DNA from: Bifidobacterium breve
GTDB lineage: Bacteria; Actinomycetota; Actinomycetes; S36-B12
Length of the DNA stretch: 50,030 nucleotides
Assembly (NCBI GenBank): GCA_945901095.1
Contig: CAMDKQ010000003.1
Coordinates: forward strand, 1-50,030
Reading direction: 5' to 3'
Part shown: in pieces, positions 38,429 to 47,455 of the stretch
How the letters are laid out: each line of letters starts with the position of its first letter
Position numbering within the stretch: position 1 is the stretch's first letter
Made by a program: the position numbers and the translations under genes
Notes under the pieces: generated by a model
Told to the model about the DNA's origin: nothing
Database searches by the model: none
What the model saw: only the letters and a program-made list of their open reading frames with translations

Positions 38429-39139
38429 GTGCGGATCGACATCGTTTCGATCTTCCCTGACTATCTAGAGCCACTGCGGCTATCGCTCGTCGGCAAGGCA
38501 GTCGAAGGCGGAGTCATCGACCTCCACGTCCATGACCTGCGCTCATTCGCCCATGACCGCCATCACACTGTCGACGACACCCCGTATGGCGGCGGACCCG
38601 GCATGGTGATGAGCCCGACCCCCTGGGGTGAGGCCCTCGATTGCATTGCGGCTGCGGGCACCGGCGTCCGGCCGCTCCTCGTCGTCCCGACCCCATCCGG
38701 TGAGCGCTTCACCCAGCGGGTGGCGCAGCAGTGGAGCCGAGACGACTGGTTGGTGTTCGCCTGTGGACGCTATGAGGGGATCGACACCCGAGTGATGGAG
38801 CACTATGCGCGACGCAGCGATTGGGCTGGCGTCCGTGAGGTCTCGCTCGGCGACTACGTGCTTGCCGGCGGGGAGGCAGCGGCGTTGGTGGTGGTCGAAG
38901 CCGTCGTGCGCTTGATACCGGGCGTCCTCGGAAACTCCGCGAGCGTCGAGGACGACTCATTCGCTCAGGGGGCGATGGAACAACTCCTTGAGGGACCGGT
39001 GTACACGAAGCCCCCGGTGTGGCGGGACCTGAGCATTCCAGAGGTCCTGTTGAGCGGTCACCACGCCAAGATCGCATCCTGGCGCGCGGATCAGGCGCGT
39101 CACCGGACGAAGGCGCATCGCCCCGACCTGATTCTGTAA
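38429..39139 (+). CDS. trmD: tRNA (guanine37-N1)-methyltransferase
   Basis: [63 protein letters not shown]...[11 protein letters not shown]. Confidence 0.97.
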   Translation: MRIDIVSIFPDYLEPLRLSLVGKAVEGGVIDLHVHDLRSFAHDRHHTVDDTPYGGGPGMVMSPTPWGEALDCIAAAGTGVRPLLVVPTPSGERFTQRVAQQWSRDDWLVFACGRYEGIDTRVMEHYARRSDWAGVREVSLGDYVLAGGEAAALVVVEAVVRLIPGVLGNSASVEDDSFAQGAMEQLLEGPVYTKPPVWRDLSIPEVLLSGHHAKIASWRADQARHRTKAHRPDLIL

Positions 39140-39353
39140 GCGGACCCCCGCTCGTCAGTCCGGCAAACCTCGAGAAGCGGGTCGATTCGGTCATGAGGGT
39201 GGGCTGTGGCAGGATAGAGGGGCTCACGAGTCATTGCCGAAGCGCTCCGCCACAGGGGAGTGCACCGGTGTCGTGTTCAGACTGCTGCATTTGCAGCCAG
39301 ATCCGATCCCACAACCGTGGGCGACCTGTGGCGCCTACAGGAAGAGAATCAAC

Positions 39354-39722
39354 ATGAAGACACTCGATGCGGTCGACGCTAGTTCGCTCAGAAGCGACAT
39401 CCCCGCCTTTCGCGCCGGAGACAACCTCAAGGTGCATGTGAAGGTCGTCGAGGGAAACAAGACCCGTGTTCAGGTCTTCCAGGGCGTCGTCATTGCCCGG
39501 GCAGGGTCAGGGGTTGCCGAGTCATTCACGGTTCGCAAGGTGTCCTACGGGGTCGGCGTCGAGCGTATCTTCCCGCTTCACACGCCGATCATTGAGAAGA
39601 TTGAGGTCGTTTCGCGAGGCGATGTTCGTCGGGCGAAGCTGTATTACTTGCGCGATCTGCGCGGCAAGAAGGCAAAGATCAAGGAGAAGCGCGATCGAGT
39701 CCCTGCCAAGCCCAGCGCCTGA
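39354..39722 (+). CDS. rplS: 50S ribosomal protein L19
   Basis: [71 protein letters not shown]. Confidence 0.97.
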   Translation: MKTLDAVDASSLRSDIPAFRAGDNLKVHVKVVEGNKTRVQVFQGVVIARAGSGVAESFTVRKVSYGVGVERIFPLHTPIIEKIEVVSRGDVRRAKLYYLRDLRGKKAKIKEKRDRVPAKPSA

Positions 39723-39732
39723 CACGGAGCCT

Positions 39733-40419
39733 GTGCCTGCGGTGACCGAGGGGCGACAGTCGTGGTGGGACATCCCACTTACCCTTGTCCTTGCGTTCAC
39801 CATGGTTCTCGTCATCACAACCTTCGTCGCAAAGCCTTTCTCGATTCCATCCGGTTCAATGGAGGACACCCTTCAGGTGGGTGATCGGGTTCTGGTGAAC
39901 AAGGTGGTCTACCACCTGCGCGATATCGAGCGGGGTGATGTGGTGGTGTTCGACGGCACCGATTCGTTTGTGCCAGCGGAGGTCGTCGAATCACGTAACC
40001 CCGTCAGTGGTGCCCTCACCTGGGTCGGGCAGTCCGTCGGGATCATCCCCCCGGACGGCACTGACTTCGTCAAGCGGGTTATCGGGGTGGGCGGGGATCA
40101 CGTTGTCTGTTGCGATGCGGCAGGTCGTATCACCGTGAACGACGTGCCACTTGAAGAGCAGTCGTACCTTTACCCAGACGATGCCGCGAGTGACGAGGCA
40201 TTCGACGTCATCGTTCCTGACGGAATGTTGTGGTTTATGGGGGACCACCGTTCGAACAGTGCCGATTCACGTGCGCACCTCGGTGATCCGGGTGGCGGAA
40301 TGGTTCCGGAGAGTCGGGTCGTCGGCCGAGTGATGAACGTGCTGTGGCCGCTCAATCGCATCTCGAGCGTGCCCATTCCGGAATCCTTCGCGGCGGTCAA
40401 CGCCGGTCAGTCGCAGTGA
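39733..40419 (+). CDS. lepB: Signal peptidase I (first of two)
   Basis: WWDIPLTLVLAFTMVLVITTFVAKPFSIPSGSMEDTLQVGDRVLVNKV...MGDHRSNSADSRAHL; GTG start inferred. Confidence 0.93.
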   Translation: MPAVTEGRQSWWDIPLTLVLAFTMVLVITTFVAKPFSIPSGSMEDTLQVGDRVLVNKVVYHLRDIERGDVVVFDGTDSFVPAEVVESRNPVSGALTWVGQSVGIIPPDGTDFVKRVIGVGGDHVVCCDAAGRITVNDVPLEEQSYLYPDDAASDEAFDVIVPDGMLWFMGDHRSNSADSRAHLGDPGGGMVPESRVVGRVMNVLWPLNRISSVPIPESFAAVNAGQSQ

Positions 40420-40420
40420 C

Positions 40421-41155
40421 ATGAGCATTGGCGGCGCCGACAGTTTGCGCACGCGCCGGCGGCACCTTCGGCCCTCGCGGGGCGATGGCTTTCGTCGAGG
40501 CGCTCGAGAGACAGCATTCATCATTGTTTCTGCTCTCATCCTGTCGGCACTCGTTCGGGCATTCCTTGTTCAGGCGTTCTACGTGCCGAGCGCCTCGATG
40601 GAGGACACGCTCATGGTGAGCGACCGCATCATCGCCTCGAAGATCTCGACACGGATCTCAGGGGTGTCTCGAGGCGAGGTCGTTGTCTTTCGTGATCCCG
40701 GCGACTGGCTGCCCGACCCTCCGCCCCCTGCCGATACCCTTCGCAGCAAAGCCAGATCCGCCCTCACATTCATCGGCCTGCTCCCAAGCGACACCGGCCA
40801 AGATCTTGTGAAGCGAGCCGTCGGCATCGCTGGGGATCGAGTGGCATGCTGCGATGCTCAAGGACGCATCGAGGTCAATGGCATAGGACTAGATGAGCCG
40901 TACATTAAGGGGCCAACCGACCAAGTGGCGTTCGACATCGTGGTGCCGCCCGAGTCGATGTTCGTGCTCGGTGACAACCGAGGCGATTCCCGCGACTCGC
41001 GCTACCACCTTGAAGTGAACAATGGAGCGATCCCGCTAGCGAACGCCGTTGGCCGGGTCGTCCTCGTCGTGTGGCCGTTCACGTCGTTCGGCACCTTGCC
41101 GATTCCCACCACATTTGGCTCGATCCCGGCGGCCCCGGGGCAAGGCGAGAAATAG
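40421..41155 (+). CDS. lepB: Signal peptidase I (second of two)
   Basis: LVRAFLVQAFYVPSASMEDTLMVSDRIIASKIS...VLGDNRGDSRDSRYHL. Confidence 0.93.
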   Translation: MSIGGADSLRTRRRHLRPSRGDGFRRGARETAFIIVSALILSALVRAFLVQAFYVPSASMEDTLMVSDRIIASKISTRISGVSRGEVVVFRDPGDWLPDPPPPADTLRSKARSALTFIGLLPSDTGQDLVKRAVGIAGDRVACCDAQGRIEVNGIGLDEPYIKGPTDQVAFDIVVPPESMFVLGDNRGDSRDSRYHLEVNNGAIPLANAVGRVVLVVWPFTSFGTLPIPTTFGSIPAAPGQGEK

Positions 41156-41158
41156 CAG

Positions 41159-41833
41159 GTGGGCGTGTCGAGCCCGTCCGGCGCCCCTACTCTCCGTCAC
41201 GAGCGTGCGATGCTGCGAGCGGGGATTACGGCGTTGGCCTGTGCCGACGAGGCTGGGAGGGGTGCGTTGTGTGGCCCGGTGAGTCTGGGTGTGGTGGTCG
41301 TGACTGCGTCGACCCCGGCCGCCCCCAGAGGCGTGCGGGACAGTAAGTTGCTATCCCCAGCGCAGCGACGAGAACTGATGCCAAGGATCCAAGCTTGGGC
41401 GCCTCATGCGGTAGGGATGGCCTCAGCACATGAGATCGATGAAATCGGGATCATGGCCGCCCTTCGACTGGCGGGTCAGCGGGCGCTAGCTGCCGTGCCC
41501 CTTGCGCCAGACCACGTCCTCCTCGATGGCAACCACGACTACATCTCCGAGCCCGAACAGCCAGCATTGTTTGGACAGCTGTCGCCGCTGTGTACGGTGC
41601 CGGCGGTGACCACGATGGTGAAGGCAGACGTGCGCTGCGCTGGCGTTGCGGCCGCCAGCATTCTCGCCAAGACGGCTCGGGACCTATTGCTGGTCGAGCT
41701 GCACGATCAGCACCCTGAGTACGGATGGGCTGATAACAAGGGGTACGGGGCTCCCGATCACCTTGAGGCATTGGCTCGACTGGGCCCCACCCCTCATCAT
41801 CGCGTGTCCTGGCGCCTACCGACACCTGGCTGA
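41159..41833 (+). CDS. rnhB: Ribonuclease HII
   Basis: [24 protein letters not shown]...[16 protein letters not shown]...DGNHDYI...[21 protein letters not shown]...[18 protein letters not shown]. Confidence 0.96.
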   Translation: MGVSSPSGAPTLRHERAMLRAGITALACADEAGRGALCGPVSLGVVVVTASTPAAPRGVRDSKLLSPAQRRELMPRIQAWAPHAVGMASAHEIDEIGIMAALRLAGQRALAAVPLAPDHVLLDGNHDYISEPEQPALFGQLSPLCTVPAVTTMVKADVRCAGVAAASILAKTARDLLLVELHDQHPEYGWADNKGYGAPDHLEALARLGPTPHHRVSWRLPTPG

Positions 41834-41849
41834 ACGGTATGGCCCTGAA

Positions 41850-43652
41850 TCAGGTGGGTGCGACGGTCATTGAAGCTATCCGTAGAAGGGCAGCGTTACC
41901 CGTGGGCTCTGCCTCCTGTAGCGGGACGAGCGCGAGTCGATCTGCGCGCTGCCGTATTTCCTCGATGGGACCGGCCTCTGACGCAGCTCGCATCCGCAGA
42001 AAGGTTGACGTCGGATGCGCGGCTGCCACCGATCCGTTGACCACCCAGGCCCACGGATGGATCCCGGCGCGCTCGAGGTCAGCCTGCAGGATGCTCGCCT
42101 CGAGCACCGGAGTCTGCTCGGGTAGCGTCACGAGGACGACCTTCGTCAGGGTTGGGTCCTGCAGCATCATCATGGGCGTCTTGAAGTCAATCGTCGCGCC
42201 CATCTGACGCACCATGTCGCGGTGGTAGGAGCCGGCCGCATCGATCAGGAGCAGCGTGTGGCCAGTCGGTGCAGTGTCGACGATGACGAAGTCCTTGCGA
42301 CCCTCCCGAATGACCGCTGAGAACTGCCGGAAGACCGCGACCTCCTCGGTACACGGTGAGAGCAGGTCCTCCGCGAGGTTCGCGCGGCCCGCATGGTCGA
42401 GGGTGGCACCCTTGGTCGCCATCACGTGGTCTCGGTACTCCTGAGTTGCCTGGAGAGGATCAATTCTGGTGACCCGAAGGTTGTCGATGCGACCGTCGAG
42501 GGTCTGCTCTAGGTGGGCTGCCGGGTCGGTGGTGGTCAGGTGGACCGGGTGGCCGCGTTCGGCCAGGGCGATGGCGATGGCGGCGGCGATGGTCGTCTTG
42601 CCGACCCCACCCTTGCCCATACACATCACTAGACCGTGTCCGTCAGCCTCGATTTCGTCGATCAGGTCGCAGAGCGGCCGATCCACGGCGTCGAGGTGAA
42701 CCGTTGAGAGTCCGTCACATGCGAGGGCGTCGGAACTCAGGAGGGCGCGGAGGGAAGCCAGCCCCATCACGTTCATCGGCTTCAGGTCCAGCAGGTCTAA
42801 TGGAAGGGCTGCCAGTGATGGCGGCAGGAAATCCAGGGTCTGCTGTTCGCGGAGCCGGACGGCGGCGGCAAGCGGCTCGTCGGTCACGTTCTCGGGAAGG
42901 ACAGCGTTGATCACGACGTTGCTGGCGTGGATGCCGATGAGGTCAAGCTCGGCTTTCGTTCGGGCGATCTCGTTCACGGCACCAGCCTGGGCCCGCGCCA
43001 CGAGGACCAATCGGGTCCACTGGGGGTCCTGGAGTGCAGCCACGGCGCTGGCGTACGTTGTGCGCTGCTTGTCCAGACCCGCGAGTGGGCCGAGACACGA
43101 TGCGTCGCCCTTGCCGGCGTCGAGGAACTCGCTCCAGTCCCCGGGCAACTGGAGCAGCCGGATCGTGTGCCCGGTGGGTGCCGTGTCGAACACGACCTGG
43201 TCGTACCCGCGGACCAGGCTCTCATCGGTGAGCAATGCCGTGAACTCGTCGAACGAGGCCACCTCGGTAGTGCAGGATCCCGATAACTGCTCGGTGATGG
43301 ATGCGATCTCGCGTTCTGGCAGGAGACCACGCACTGGGCCAATGATGCGCTCGCGGTACGCCTTCGCTGCGGCCTCCGGGTCAATTTCTAGGGCCGACAG
43401 CCCAGGGAGATCGGGGATAGCAGTGATGGTGTGGCCGATCTGGCAGCCGAACACCTGTCCCACGTTGGATGCGGGATCGGTGCTCACCAGAAGGACCCTC
43501 TTGCCCTGGTCGGCCAGATGCACGGCGGTCGCGCACGCGATCGAGGTCTTGCCGACCCCACCCTTGCCGGTGAAGAACAGGAACCGGGGCGGGTCCGTCA
43601 GGAACCGGTACATGTCAGCAGCAGCCGGATGGGCCGCAGGCGGAGTCGGCAT
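41850..43652 (-). CDS. arsA: Arsenite-activated ATPase ArsA (two ATPase halves)
   Basis: FLFFTGKGGVGKTSIACATAVHLA...VFDTAPTGHTIRLLQLPGDW and second half LVMCMGKGGVGKTTIAAAIAIALAERG...VDTAPTGHTLLLIDAAGSYHR. Alternative start at 43613 (MYRFLTDPPR). Confidence 0.95.
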   Translation of the reverse strand: MPTPPAAHPAAADMYRFLTDPPRFLFFTGKGGVGKTSIACATAVHLADQGKRVLLVSTDPASNVGQVFGCQIGHTITAIPDLPGLSALEIDPEAAAKAYRERIIGPVRGLLPEREIASITEQLSGSCTTEVASFDEFTALLTDESLVRGYDQVVFDTAPTGHTIRLLQLPGDWSEFLDAGKGDASCLGPLAGLDKQRTTYASAVAALQDPQWTRLVLVARAQAGAVNEIARTKAELDLIGIHASNVVINAVLPENVTDEPLAAAVRLREQQTLDFLPPSLAALPLDLLDLKPMNVMGLASLRALLSSDALACDGLSTVHLDAVDRPLCDLIDEIEADGHGLVMCMGKGGVGKTTIAAAIAIALAERGHPVHLTTTDPAAHLEQTLDGRIDNLRVTRIDPLQATQEYRDHVMATKGATLDHAGRANLAEDLLSPCTEEVAVFRQFSAVIREGRKDFVIVDTAPTGHTLLLIDAAGSYHRDMVRQMGATIDFKTPMMMLQDPTLTKVVLVTLPEQTPVLEASILQADLERAGIHPWAWVVNGSVAAAHPTSTFLRMRAASEAGPIEEIRQRADRLALVPLQEAEPTGNAALLRIASMTVAPT

Positions 43653-44178
43653 CGGATGTCTCGTCCGCGACCTGCAGCAGGGTGGCGCCGACGGGCACCG
43701 GCACTTCCGTCTGAAGGCCTGCGAAGCGGGCCAGTTGGTCGCGGCGGGGGTAGGCGCCGGTCATCACCGTGACGCCATCCACAGTGGTGAGGGGCAAGCC
43801 CTCGGAGCCGGCGACATTCAGGAAGGCCCGGACACTTTCATTGCTGGCGAATGCCATGGGGTCGTTGGCGAGGTTGTGACGGGTGATGTCGGCCCCCTGA
43901 TCGGCCAGGGCGGTGAGGTCGGCCGTGAACGTTACGAGCGACTGGTCGACATCCTCTCCGCAAACGCCGGTGTTACAGCAGAGGGCGGGCTCGTAGACGC
44001 GGACGACGGGCATGTGGGTCTCCTTGGGTGCGGTGGTTCGTGGCTTGGTGGCGCGGAGGTCGAGGCCCACAGGGATCTGGGCGGAGTCGAGCGGACTGCA
44101 GCACGAGGCTGACGTCGTGGCAGCGGCGTACCGCTCGCGGACGGCCGTGCGGATGTCGGTGTCGTCGTGGATCGTCAT
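43615..44178 (-). CDS. arsD: ArsD metallochaperone/regulator with N-terminal ArsM-like leader (or ArsD alone from 44013)
   Basis: ArsD core MPVVRVYEPALCCNTGVCGEDVDQSLVTFTADL...TVDGVTVMTGAYPRRDQLA...CGPSGCC. In-frame upstream MTIHDDTDIRTAVRERYAAATTSASCCSPLDS.... Confidence 0.9.
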   Translation of the reverse strand: MTIHDDTDIRTAVRERYAAATTSASCCSPLDSAQIPVGLDLRATKPRTTAPKETHMPVVRVYEPALCCNTGVCGEDVDQSLVTFTADLTALADQGADITRHNLANDPMAFASNESVRAFLNVAGSEGLPLTTVDGVTVMTGAYPRRDQLARFAGLQTEVPVPVGATLLQVADETSDADSACGPSGCC

Positions 44179-44501
44179 GGTCGGCCCTTCGGTGCACAGG
44201 AGGGTGTCGCGAGGTCGGATAGCAGCGCGATCGGCTCGGCGATCGCGTCGCAGCAGAGCGAGTAGACGTTGCTCCGGCCGACGGCGGTGGAGGTGACCAA
44301 CCCGGTCTCACGCAAGGTCTTGAGGTGATGGCTAACCAAGGGCTGCGACATTCCCGAGACCTCGGCCAGTTCGGTGACCGTAGAGTCCTTGTCGGCGATG
44401 GCCAGGAGCAGCGCGAGACGGTTCTCGTCAGACAGTGCCTTGAGGATGGGGGCGATTTCCCGGGCACGATGCGCCGGGGACGCCACTGCACGGGTTGCCA
44501 T
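44175..44501 (-). CDS. arsR: ArsR/SmtB-family transcriptional repressor
   Basis: ILKALSDENRLALLLAIADKDSTVTELAEVSGMSQPLVSHHLKTLRETGLVTSTAVGRSNVYSL; start of an ars operon segment. Confidence 0.94.
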   Translation of the reverse strand: MATRAVASPAHRAREIAPILKALSDENRLALLLAIADKDSTVTELAEVSGMSQPLVSHHLKTLRETGLVTSTAVGRSNVYSLCCDAIAEPIALLSDLATPSCAPKGRP

Positions 44502-44516
44502 GCAGTGACCATATGA

Positions 44517-44532
44517 ATAAATAGATGTTTAT
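44517..44532. promoter_or_regulatory. Candidate ArsR operator upstream of arsR
   Basis: ATAAA-TAGATG-TTTAT inverted repeat in an AT-rich island immediately 5' of arsR. Confidence 0.45.
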
Positions 44533-44626
44533 GTCAACAGTGTCGGTTTATGCAGATGTCAGTGACCGGACAACGGAAGCGCTTCGCATCCCGTGCGGAC
44601 ATGACATCGCTTACTGGACGAACTCC

Positions 44627-45037
44627 TCAGATCTCAGCGGGCAGGAGCTCGCTGATGAGCACCTCAACGCGACGCCGAATCTCGTCGCGAATGGGGCGTA
44701 CGGAGTCGACGCCCTGGCCGGCTGGGTCGTCTAGGACCCAGTCCTCGTATCGCTTGCCCGGGTAGTACTTGCACGTGTCGCCGCACCCCATCGTGATGAC
44801 GACGTCTGAGTCTTGGACGGCCGCGTCGGTGAGGATCTTGGGCTGCTCGGCGCTCATGTCGATGCCCTCTTCGAGCATTGCGGCGACGGCTGCGGGGTTG
44901 ACCTGGTCGGCGGGAACTGATCCTGCGGAGCGCACATCGATGCGGCCCTGGCCAAGGTGCTGGAGGTAGGCGGCTGCCATCTGCGAGCGGCCAGCGTTGT
45001 GGATGCAGACGAACAGCACGGAGGGCTTCTCGGTCAT
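44627..45037 (-). CDS. arsC: Arsenate reductase (LMW-PTP fold)
   Basis: VLFVCIHNAGRSQMAAAYLQHLG...SAGSVPADQVNPAAVAAMLEEGIDMSAEQPK...VVITMGCGDTCKYYPGKRYEDW. Confidence 0.94.
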   Translation of the reverse strand: MTEKPSVLFVCIHNAGRSQMAAAYLQHLGQGRIDVRSAGSVPADQVNPAAVAAMLEEGIDMSAEQPKILTDAAVQDSDVVITMGCGDTCKYYPGKRYEDWVLDDPAGQGVDSVRPIRDEIRRRVEVLISELLPAEI

Positions 45038-45062
45038 TGGGGGCCTCTTTCTCGTGGGGCGG

Positions 45063-45784
45063 TCATGGGTTATGCGGTCCGTGGTGGATGGGTCCGGGCA
45101 GGTCGAGCGGCTCGGGGATGACTCCGCGTCTTGGGTAGAAGAATTCGGTGAGTAGGGCGCCGATCGTTGCCCCGATGATCTGGAAGACGATGAACATGGG
45201 GACGGATGCAGGAGCGATACCCGCGAAGGTGTCGGTCAGGGATCGGCCGATGGTGACGGCGGGGTTGGCGAACGATGTCGAGGAGGTGAAGAAGTAGGCG
45301 GCGCCGATCCACGCCGGCACCAATACCGGCCCGAGGTTGCCGTGGCCAGTGCGCGTGAGGGCGCCGATGATCAACAGGAGTCCGGCGGTGGCCACCACTT
45401 CGCCGAGCCAGATGTTCCCGCCTGTCCGCAGATGCGTGGACGCGGTGATCGGGGGAGTGCGAACATGAGGTTCGCCAGAATGGCTCCCGTGCAGGCGCCG
45501 GCAATCTGTGCGGCGATGTAGAGGAATCCTTCGCCCAACGGCATTTCACGACGCACCATTTCGACGCCTGAAACGACTGGGTTGAATTGCGCCCCGGAGA
45601 TGGGGCCGATGGCCCAGATGAGGACACCGAGTGCGGCGACTGTCGCAAGCGCGTTTATGAGCAGGGTGACAGCGAGGTTGTCGCTGAGCAGGGTGCCCAT
45701 GATTCCCGAGCCCACGACCGTCGCTACGAGCAAGCAGGTGCCGAGAAACTCGCCACTCGCGCGGCGCAGGAGGGTGTGAGCCAT
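45063..45784 (-). pseudogene. MIP/aquaporin-family channel gene with a frameshift at a G5 (C5 coding) run
   Basis: N-terminal ORF 45371-45784 (GEFLGTCLLVATVVGSGIMG...GAQFNPVVS...ANLMFALP) and C-terminal ORF 45063-45398 (VATAGLLLIIGAL...FANPAVTIGRSLTDTFAGI). Adding one base at 45451-45455 joins them via PITASTHLRTGGNIWLGEVVAT. Confidence 0.85.
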
Positions 45785-45827
45785 CGATTGTCTCCCGTTT
45801 CACTTGACAAGCCCTCATTGTTCAGTC

Positions 45828-46571
45828 ATGGTTGACTCAATGAACGTTGACTCGAATCCTACCGCATGGGTGGAGCGCCGTGAGCGCCGGGCCCGGGCGT
45901 TGGCAGCCTTGGGTGATCCGACCCGCCTCGGTGCCATGGACCTGCTTGCAGTCCAGGATTTGTCCCCTGACGCCTTGTCCGCCGCGCTCGAGGTGCCGGG
46001 AAATCTGTTGGCTCACCACCTCAAGGTGCTGGAGACAGCCGGCCTCGTCCGGCGCGTGCAGTCCAAGAACGACAGGCGTCGCACCTACGTCCACGCCGTA
46101 GCGGATGGCATGGCCGGTCTTCTCCCAGAACCAGGGTTCCTTGAGGCCCCTCGCGTGCTGTTCGTGTGCACCCACAATTCCGCACGGTCCGTTCTGGCAG
46201 AAGCACTTTGGCGCGAAGCAAGCGACGTCCCTAGTGCCTCGGCCGGCACGCACCCCGCGGGCAGGATCAACCCAGGAGCCCTCCAGGCGGCCAGCCGCCT
46301 CGGCCTGCGCCTCGAGGAGCGTCCCCCGCAGCGCATCGTGGACGTTCTTCGCACGGACGACGTGGTTGTGTCGGTCTGCGATGCCGTCAACGAGGAGCTC
46401 ACTGCTTTGGGCAACATCCGGATGCACTGGTCCATCCCCGACCCGGCTGCAACTGGCACCCCCGTGGCATTCGACGCAGTCGTTGAGGAACTGCGCGAAC
46501 GGGTCAGTCAACTGGCTCCACGCGTGCGTTATCGCCGAAGCAGAATCTCATCCAGAAGGGCAAGCCGATGA
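45828..46571 (+). CDS. ArsR-type HTH fused to LMW-phosphatase/arsenate reductase-like domain
   Basis: RARALAALGDPTRLGAMDLLAVQDLSPDALSAAL...LLAHHLKVLETAGLV then VLFVCTHNSARSVLAEALWREASDVPSASAGTHPAGRINPGALQAASRLGL. Confidence 0.93.
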   Translation: MVDSMNVDSNPTAWVERRERRARALAALGDPTRLGAMDLLAVQDLSPDALSAALEVPGNLLAHHLKVLETAGLVRRVQSKNDRRRTYVHAVADGMAGLLPEPGFLEAPRVLFVCTHNSARSVLAEALWREASDVPSASAGTHPAGRINPGALQAASRLGLRLEERPPQRIVDVLRTDDVVVSVCDAVNEELTALGNIRMHWSIPDPAATGTPVAFDAVVEELRERVSQLAPRVRYRRSRISSRRASR

Positions 46572-47218
46572 CCTCCAGCCACTACCGCGACGACATTCCC
46601 GAACTCCATGCGAGCACCCTGCGCTCGTCCTCCCTCGTACTCCAGAAGAACTTCGACGGCGTCTTCAGCGCCGAAACCATCGAGGGCTTCCTGCTCACCT
46701 CGTACGACGAGTTCGCGGGGCGACTGAACAACGTCACGTACCTCCCGATGTTCGCCGAAAGGTTCGCCCGTGAACGACTCACGGCGCTTGCTCGGGTCGA
46801 GGGCAAGAGCGACGACCAGCGTCCCGTGGTGCTGTTCCTGTGCACTCACAATGCCGGTCGATCCCAGATGGCCCTCGGCTTCTTCAAAGAACTTGCGGGG
46901 GACAATGCCATCGCCTGGTCCGGAGGATCAGAGCCCGGCAACGCCGTGAACCCCGCTGCTGTGGCGGCGATGGCAGAGGTTGGAATAGACATCTCCAACG
47001 AATTCCCGAAGCCCTGGACAGATGAGATTGTGCGCGCCGCCGACGTCGTCATCACCATGGGTTGTGGCGACGTCTGCCCGATCTTCCCCGGCAAGCGTTA
47101 CGAGGACTGGCAGGTCTCGGACCCCGCAGGCCACAGCGTCGACGATGTCCGGCCCATCCGTGACGACATCAACCGCCGCGTGGTTGAGCTTCTCAACGTA
47201 CTGAATGTCGCCGTCTAG
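46568..47218 (+). CDS. arsC: Arsenate reductase (mycothiol-type) with N-terminal three-helix-bundle-like domain
   Basis: N-terminal helical region (LVLQKNFDGVFSAETIEGFLLTSYDEFAGR...FAERFARERLTALAR) then VLFLCTHNAGRSQMALGFFKELAG...VVITMGCGDVCPIFPGKRYEDW. Confidence 0.93.
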   Translation: MTSSHYRDDIPELHASTLRSSSLVLQKNFDGVFSAETIEGFLLTSYDEFAGRLNNVTYLPMFAERFARERLTALARVEGKSDDQRPVVLFLCTHNAGRSQMALGFFKELAGDNAIAWSGGSEPGNAVNPAAVAAMAEVGIDISNEFPKPWTDEIVRAADVVITMGCGDVCPIFPGKRYEDWQVSDPAGHSVDDVRPIRDDINRRVVELLNVLNVAV

Positions 47219-47455
47219 AGGCTGTCGCGGATCGGGCGCTCGACCGGATCCTCTCGGCCTGCACGCCGGTCGCTGAGCGGGCGGAGTTCATCGAACTCGC
47301 GCAGAGCCGGTGCCCTGGCCACGACAGGAGCCCGGGACAACCCATGAAGATTTGATGAAGGTCGAGCGGGAGTACTGTGCGCAGGATCGCCTTCGTGCCG
47401 TAATGAGCGTTTGTTTGTGGCGCCCTGGTAGGCGATGGCTGCGGGAGGTGTCGAG

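Noticed and set aside
47219-47357. Plus-frame peptide after arsC (..ALDRILSACTPVAERAEFIELAQSRCP..*)
   Set aside because: Short, no start codon context and no recognizable family; could be a remnant but not supportable.
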